This document shows positions 6,648-7,926 of a stretch of 7,926 nucleotides of DNA, piece after piece (within the stretch, counting starts at the first letter, position 1; each line of letters opens with the position of its first letter). The translations under genes and the position numbers were made by a program. The stretch comes from an uncultured Lachnoanaerobaculum sp. GTDB taxonomy: Bacteria; Bacillota; Clostridia; Lachnospirales; Lachnospiraceae. Under the pieces are notes generated by a model, which saw only the letters and a program-made list of their open reading frames with translations, ran no database searches and was not told where the DNA came from. The DNA lies in NCBI GenBank assembly GCA_916720285.1, contig CAKAQP010000104.1:1-7926 (forward strand), in the 5' to 3' direction.

Positions 6648-6678
6648 TTCTATATTCCAATTTTGGTTATATTCAGAT
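6648..6678 (-). repeat. Decayed CRISPR repeat, outermost left
   Basis: Keeps ATTCCAAT and GGTTATATTCA-AT of the plus-strand repeat, with one inserted base in the centre and several substitutions. It lies 35 nt from the next decayed copy, so it is a true array member and not chance similarity. Confidence 0.75.
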
Positions 6679-6713
6679 TGTATCGAACATTTATTCGATT
6701 GTCAATGTGATAG

Positions 6714-6742
6714 TTTTATATTCTGACTCGGTATATTCAATT
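6714..6742 (-). repeat. Decayed CRISPR repeat, second from left
   Basis: 29 nt, with one deletion and about seven substitutions relative to the intact repeat; the GGT-ATATTCAA end is preserved. The 35- and 36-nt spacing on each side fits the array register. Confidence 0.7.
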
Positions 6743-6749
6743 ATAAACT

Positions 6750-6776
6750 TTCATGGTCACAAAATATGACCATGAA
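6750..6776. repeat. Perfect 10-bp inverted repeat inside a CRISPR spacer position
   Basis: TTCATGGTCA (6750-6759) and TGACCATGAA (6767-6776) flank a 7-nt loop. It occupies most of the 36-nt interval between the second and third decayed repeats. No U-run follows on either strand, so a simple intrinsic terminator is not supported; it may be a spacer taken from a palindromic target, or an operator or processing hairpin. Confidence 0.8.
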
Positions 6777-6778
6777 CA

Positions 6779-6808
6779 CATTATTTTCCAAGCTGTATAT
6801 ATTCAAAC
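6779..6808 (-). repeat. Decayed CRISPR repeat, third from left
   Basis: 30 nt, ungapped, about 23 of 30 positions matching the intact repeat; it keeps TTCCAA, CTG and ATATTCAAA. Separated by 36 nt from the first intact repeat at 6845. Confidence 0.8.
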
Positions 6809-7106
6809 AATATCAATGCCTTCCGGAGTATTTAAGCCATATGCATTTACATTCCAATCTGGTTATATTCAAATGAACTCAGTGCAGTGCGTTTTGATGC
6901 ACTAATGTACTTTACATTCCAATCTGGTTATATTCAAATCCTTTCTACTCTGCAAGTCCATATGTTTTTAAATCCTTTACATTCCAATCTGGTTATATTC
7001 AAATATTCCAAATGTCATCAGAACGAATCTCACTTAAAAATCTTTACATTCCAATCTGGTTATATTCAAATTGCTTCTTCGGATCCAGTACATTGATAAA
7101 TACCAC

Positions 7107-7118
7107 CTTTACATTCCA
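7107..7118 (-). repeat. Truncated CRISPR repeat at the presumed leader side
   Basis: Twelve bases, CTTTACATTCCA on the plus strand, match the repeat exactly, then similarity stops. It follows a 35-nt spacer in register. On the minus strand this is the 3' part of the repeat with its 5' 18 nt replaced. Positions 7119-7177 between it and the next gene are AT-rich and hold no recognisable repeat, promoter or gene. Confidence 0.75.
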
Positions 7119-7177
7119 CCCTTGTGTCAAGTATTGGATACATATTTTTTTCAAATTTCCAATCCATTTTTTTACTT

Positions 7178-7926
7178 CTATTTTAACTTCAACACTGGAT
7201 TTTTCAATAGATTATTGATAAGGTCGGTGTAAATCATCTGATCTACTACTTCCGTTATGCTCGTAATTCTTTGTCCTGCATCTTTGGAAGACGCTCCGCA
7301 ATGATAGATTCTCTGATGTTCGGTATTCCAGTCAATAATAATGTATCTGTCATGAAACTCTCCACCGGATTTTTGGAAAGTTATCTTTCTAAACGGATAT
7401 TCTTGATAGAAATCCTGATATTCAAGGGTATGAAGTCCTTTGCCGATGTTATCGCTAAATATAATGATCTCTACAGATGAAGAAACGTCTTTTAGCAAAA
7501 CCAAAGTTTTCACTCCGATGTAGTTATCGACGATATAAATGCTCTTTTTCGCTATGCTGTAAATGTCCTTATACGCAAGATTCGCTTCGATCGGCTGTCC
7601 ATTCAAAAGTAAAAATCCATATTTGAGCTGTGGATGGCTGAGGTCGAGAATCAAATCAGACAGTTCGGATTTATGCACCACATTATTTAAGGTGTCCACT
7701 ACTTCCGCCACCTGATCTTCCACATCTCTTAAATCTCGTCTTAAATCCTGCATTTCCACGACATTACTTGTTATCTGCATCGAAAGCTGTAAAAACTCTC
7801 TTTTTCCAATCAAGCCTTGGTTTTCCACGATATAGTCTTTCATTTGCTTGAAAGTGCGTATTAAGGCTCTACTTTGTCTTACTGCAAGATCGCCTTTAAG
7901 AACTGTCATCAGCATATAGATTCCCT
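7178..7926 (-). CDS. ORF6N-type protein with phospholipase D-like C-terminus, 5' end beyond the window
   Basis: The visible 248 residues begin GIYMLMTVLKGDLAVRQSRA, continue LIRTFKQMKDYI, and stay in frame to the right edge. In ORF6N-domain proteins this text follows the N-terminal ORF6N (KilA-N-like, DNA-binding) domain, so the real start is outside and the ATG at 7915 is internal. A coiled-coil stretch with 'VVEMQDLRRDLRDVEDQVAE' follows. The C-terminal ~140 residues resemble a phospholipase D-like half: strands SIYIVDNYIG and VEIIIFSDN, then EFHDRYIIID, an HxRx4D form of the HKD motif with Arg in place of Lys, and YHCGASSKDAG. The family is common in phages, mobile elements and chromosomal accessory regions; its activity is not established. 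A single PLD half would need to dimerise to be an enzyme. It ends 59 bp from the truncated CRISPR repeat. Confidence 0.8.
   Translation of the reverse strand, partial: GIYMLMTVLKGDLAVRQSRALIRTFKQMKDYIVENQGLIGKREFLQLSMQITSNVVEMQDLRRDLRDVEDQVAEVVDTLNNVVHKSELSDLILDLSHPQLKYGFLLLNGQPIEANLAYKDIYSIAKKSIYIVDNYIGVKTLVLLKDVSSSVEIIIFSDNIGKGLHTLEYQDFYQEYPFRKITFQKSGGEFHDRYIIIDWNTEHQRIYHCGASSKDAGQRITSITEVVDQMIYTDLINNLLKNPVLKLK

Larger units (their letters stand above)
6648..7118 (-). CRISPR. Orphan CRISPR array, eight repeat positions, I-B-like repeat
   Basis: Four repeats of 30 nt at 6845-6874, 6910-6939, 6975-7004 and 7042-7071 are identical except for one end base in the first. Spacers between them are 35, 35 and 37 nt and all differ. 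On the minus strand the repeat reads ATTTGAATATAACCA in its first half and GATTGGAATGTAAAG in its second. The TGGAATGTAAA ending is like clostridial type I-B repeats (for example Clostridioides difficile), so transcription is inferred on the minus strand with the leader side at the right. Three decayed repeats continue the register on the left (6648, 6714, 6779; spacers of 35, 36 and 36 nt), and a half-repeat ends it at 7107-7118 after another 35-nt spacer. No cas gene is in the window. This array accounts for the gene-free stretch 6588-7177. Confidence 0.92.

Noticed and set aside
6886..6903. AGTGC/GCACT inverted repeat in the first intact spacer
   Set aside because: A five-base-pair stem with an 8-nt loop is expected by chance and sits inside an ordinary spacer.
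7169..7195. Possible ninth CRISPR repeat at the next period
   Set aside because: Only scattered T-rich matches that need gaps, and the position lies in the 3' end of the ORF6N-type gene.
6887..7218. Two plus-strand reading frames through the array, with a repeated FTFQSGYIQ peptide
   Set aside because: The peptide repeat is only the translation of the CRISPR repeats; there is no ribosome site, and the frames run into the antisense of the ORF6N-type gene.

Overview
The window looks like a chromosomal segment from a low-GC Gram-positive anaerobe of the Clostridia, probably Lachnospiraceae-like. This is inferred from AT-rich DNA, strong AGGAG-type ribosome binding sites, sigma-A style promoters, a Gram-positive lipoprotein signal, and protein and CRISPR-repeat styles typical of that group. 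No rRNA, tRNA or housekeeping marker is present, so the species is not resolved. Almost every gene lies on the minus strand; the only plus-strand unit is a small toxin-antitoxin remnant.

Left part (1-3615, minus). Read right to left, this is a tight gene run: a DUF3298-like lipoprotein (3615-2170), a Y-family DNA polymerase of the DinB type starting 4 nt after it (2165-921), and a SWIM zinc-finger protein (861 to beyond the left edge). The first two almost certainly share a transcript from a recognisable promoter at 3651-3678.

Middle (3616-4293). A consensus sigma-A promoter (TTGACA, 17 nt, TATAAT) faces right, back to back with the lipoprotein promoter. Its spacer is filled exactly by a 17-bp palindrome, a likely autoregulatory operator. 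It drives a HigB/RelE-type toxin gene that has lost its N-terminal half, followed by an intact HigA-type antitoxin overlapping it by ATGA. A long hairpin with a U-run separates this unit from the convergent minus-strand genes.

Right-middle (4294-6587, minus). This holds four genes: an FlK-type hotdog thioesterase, a gamma-glutamylcyclotransferase-like domain fused to an unrecognised ~220-residue C-terminal region, a DUF2493 (SLOG superfamily) protein, and a 77-residue zinc-ribbon protein. The last two appear to use TTG starts. No obvious pathway links them.

Right part (6588-7926). Positions 6648-7118 hold a small CRISPR array with no cas genes in view. It has four essentially identical 30-nt repeats, three decayed repeats kept in exact register on the left, and a half-repeat on the right; spacers are 35-37 nt. 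The repeat resembles clostridial type I-B repeats, which puts transcription on the minus strand and the expected leader on the right. There the first repeat is cut in half and, 59 bp on, the array meets the 3' end of an ORF6N-type protein with a phospholipase D-like C-terminus. The array looks like an orphan in decay. The clearest unusual items are this eroding array, the orphaned antitoxin with its intact promoter and operator, and the cyclotransferase fusion.
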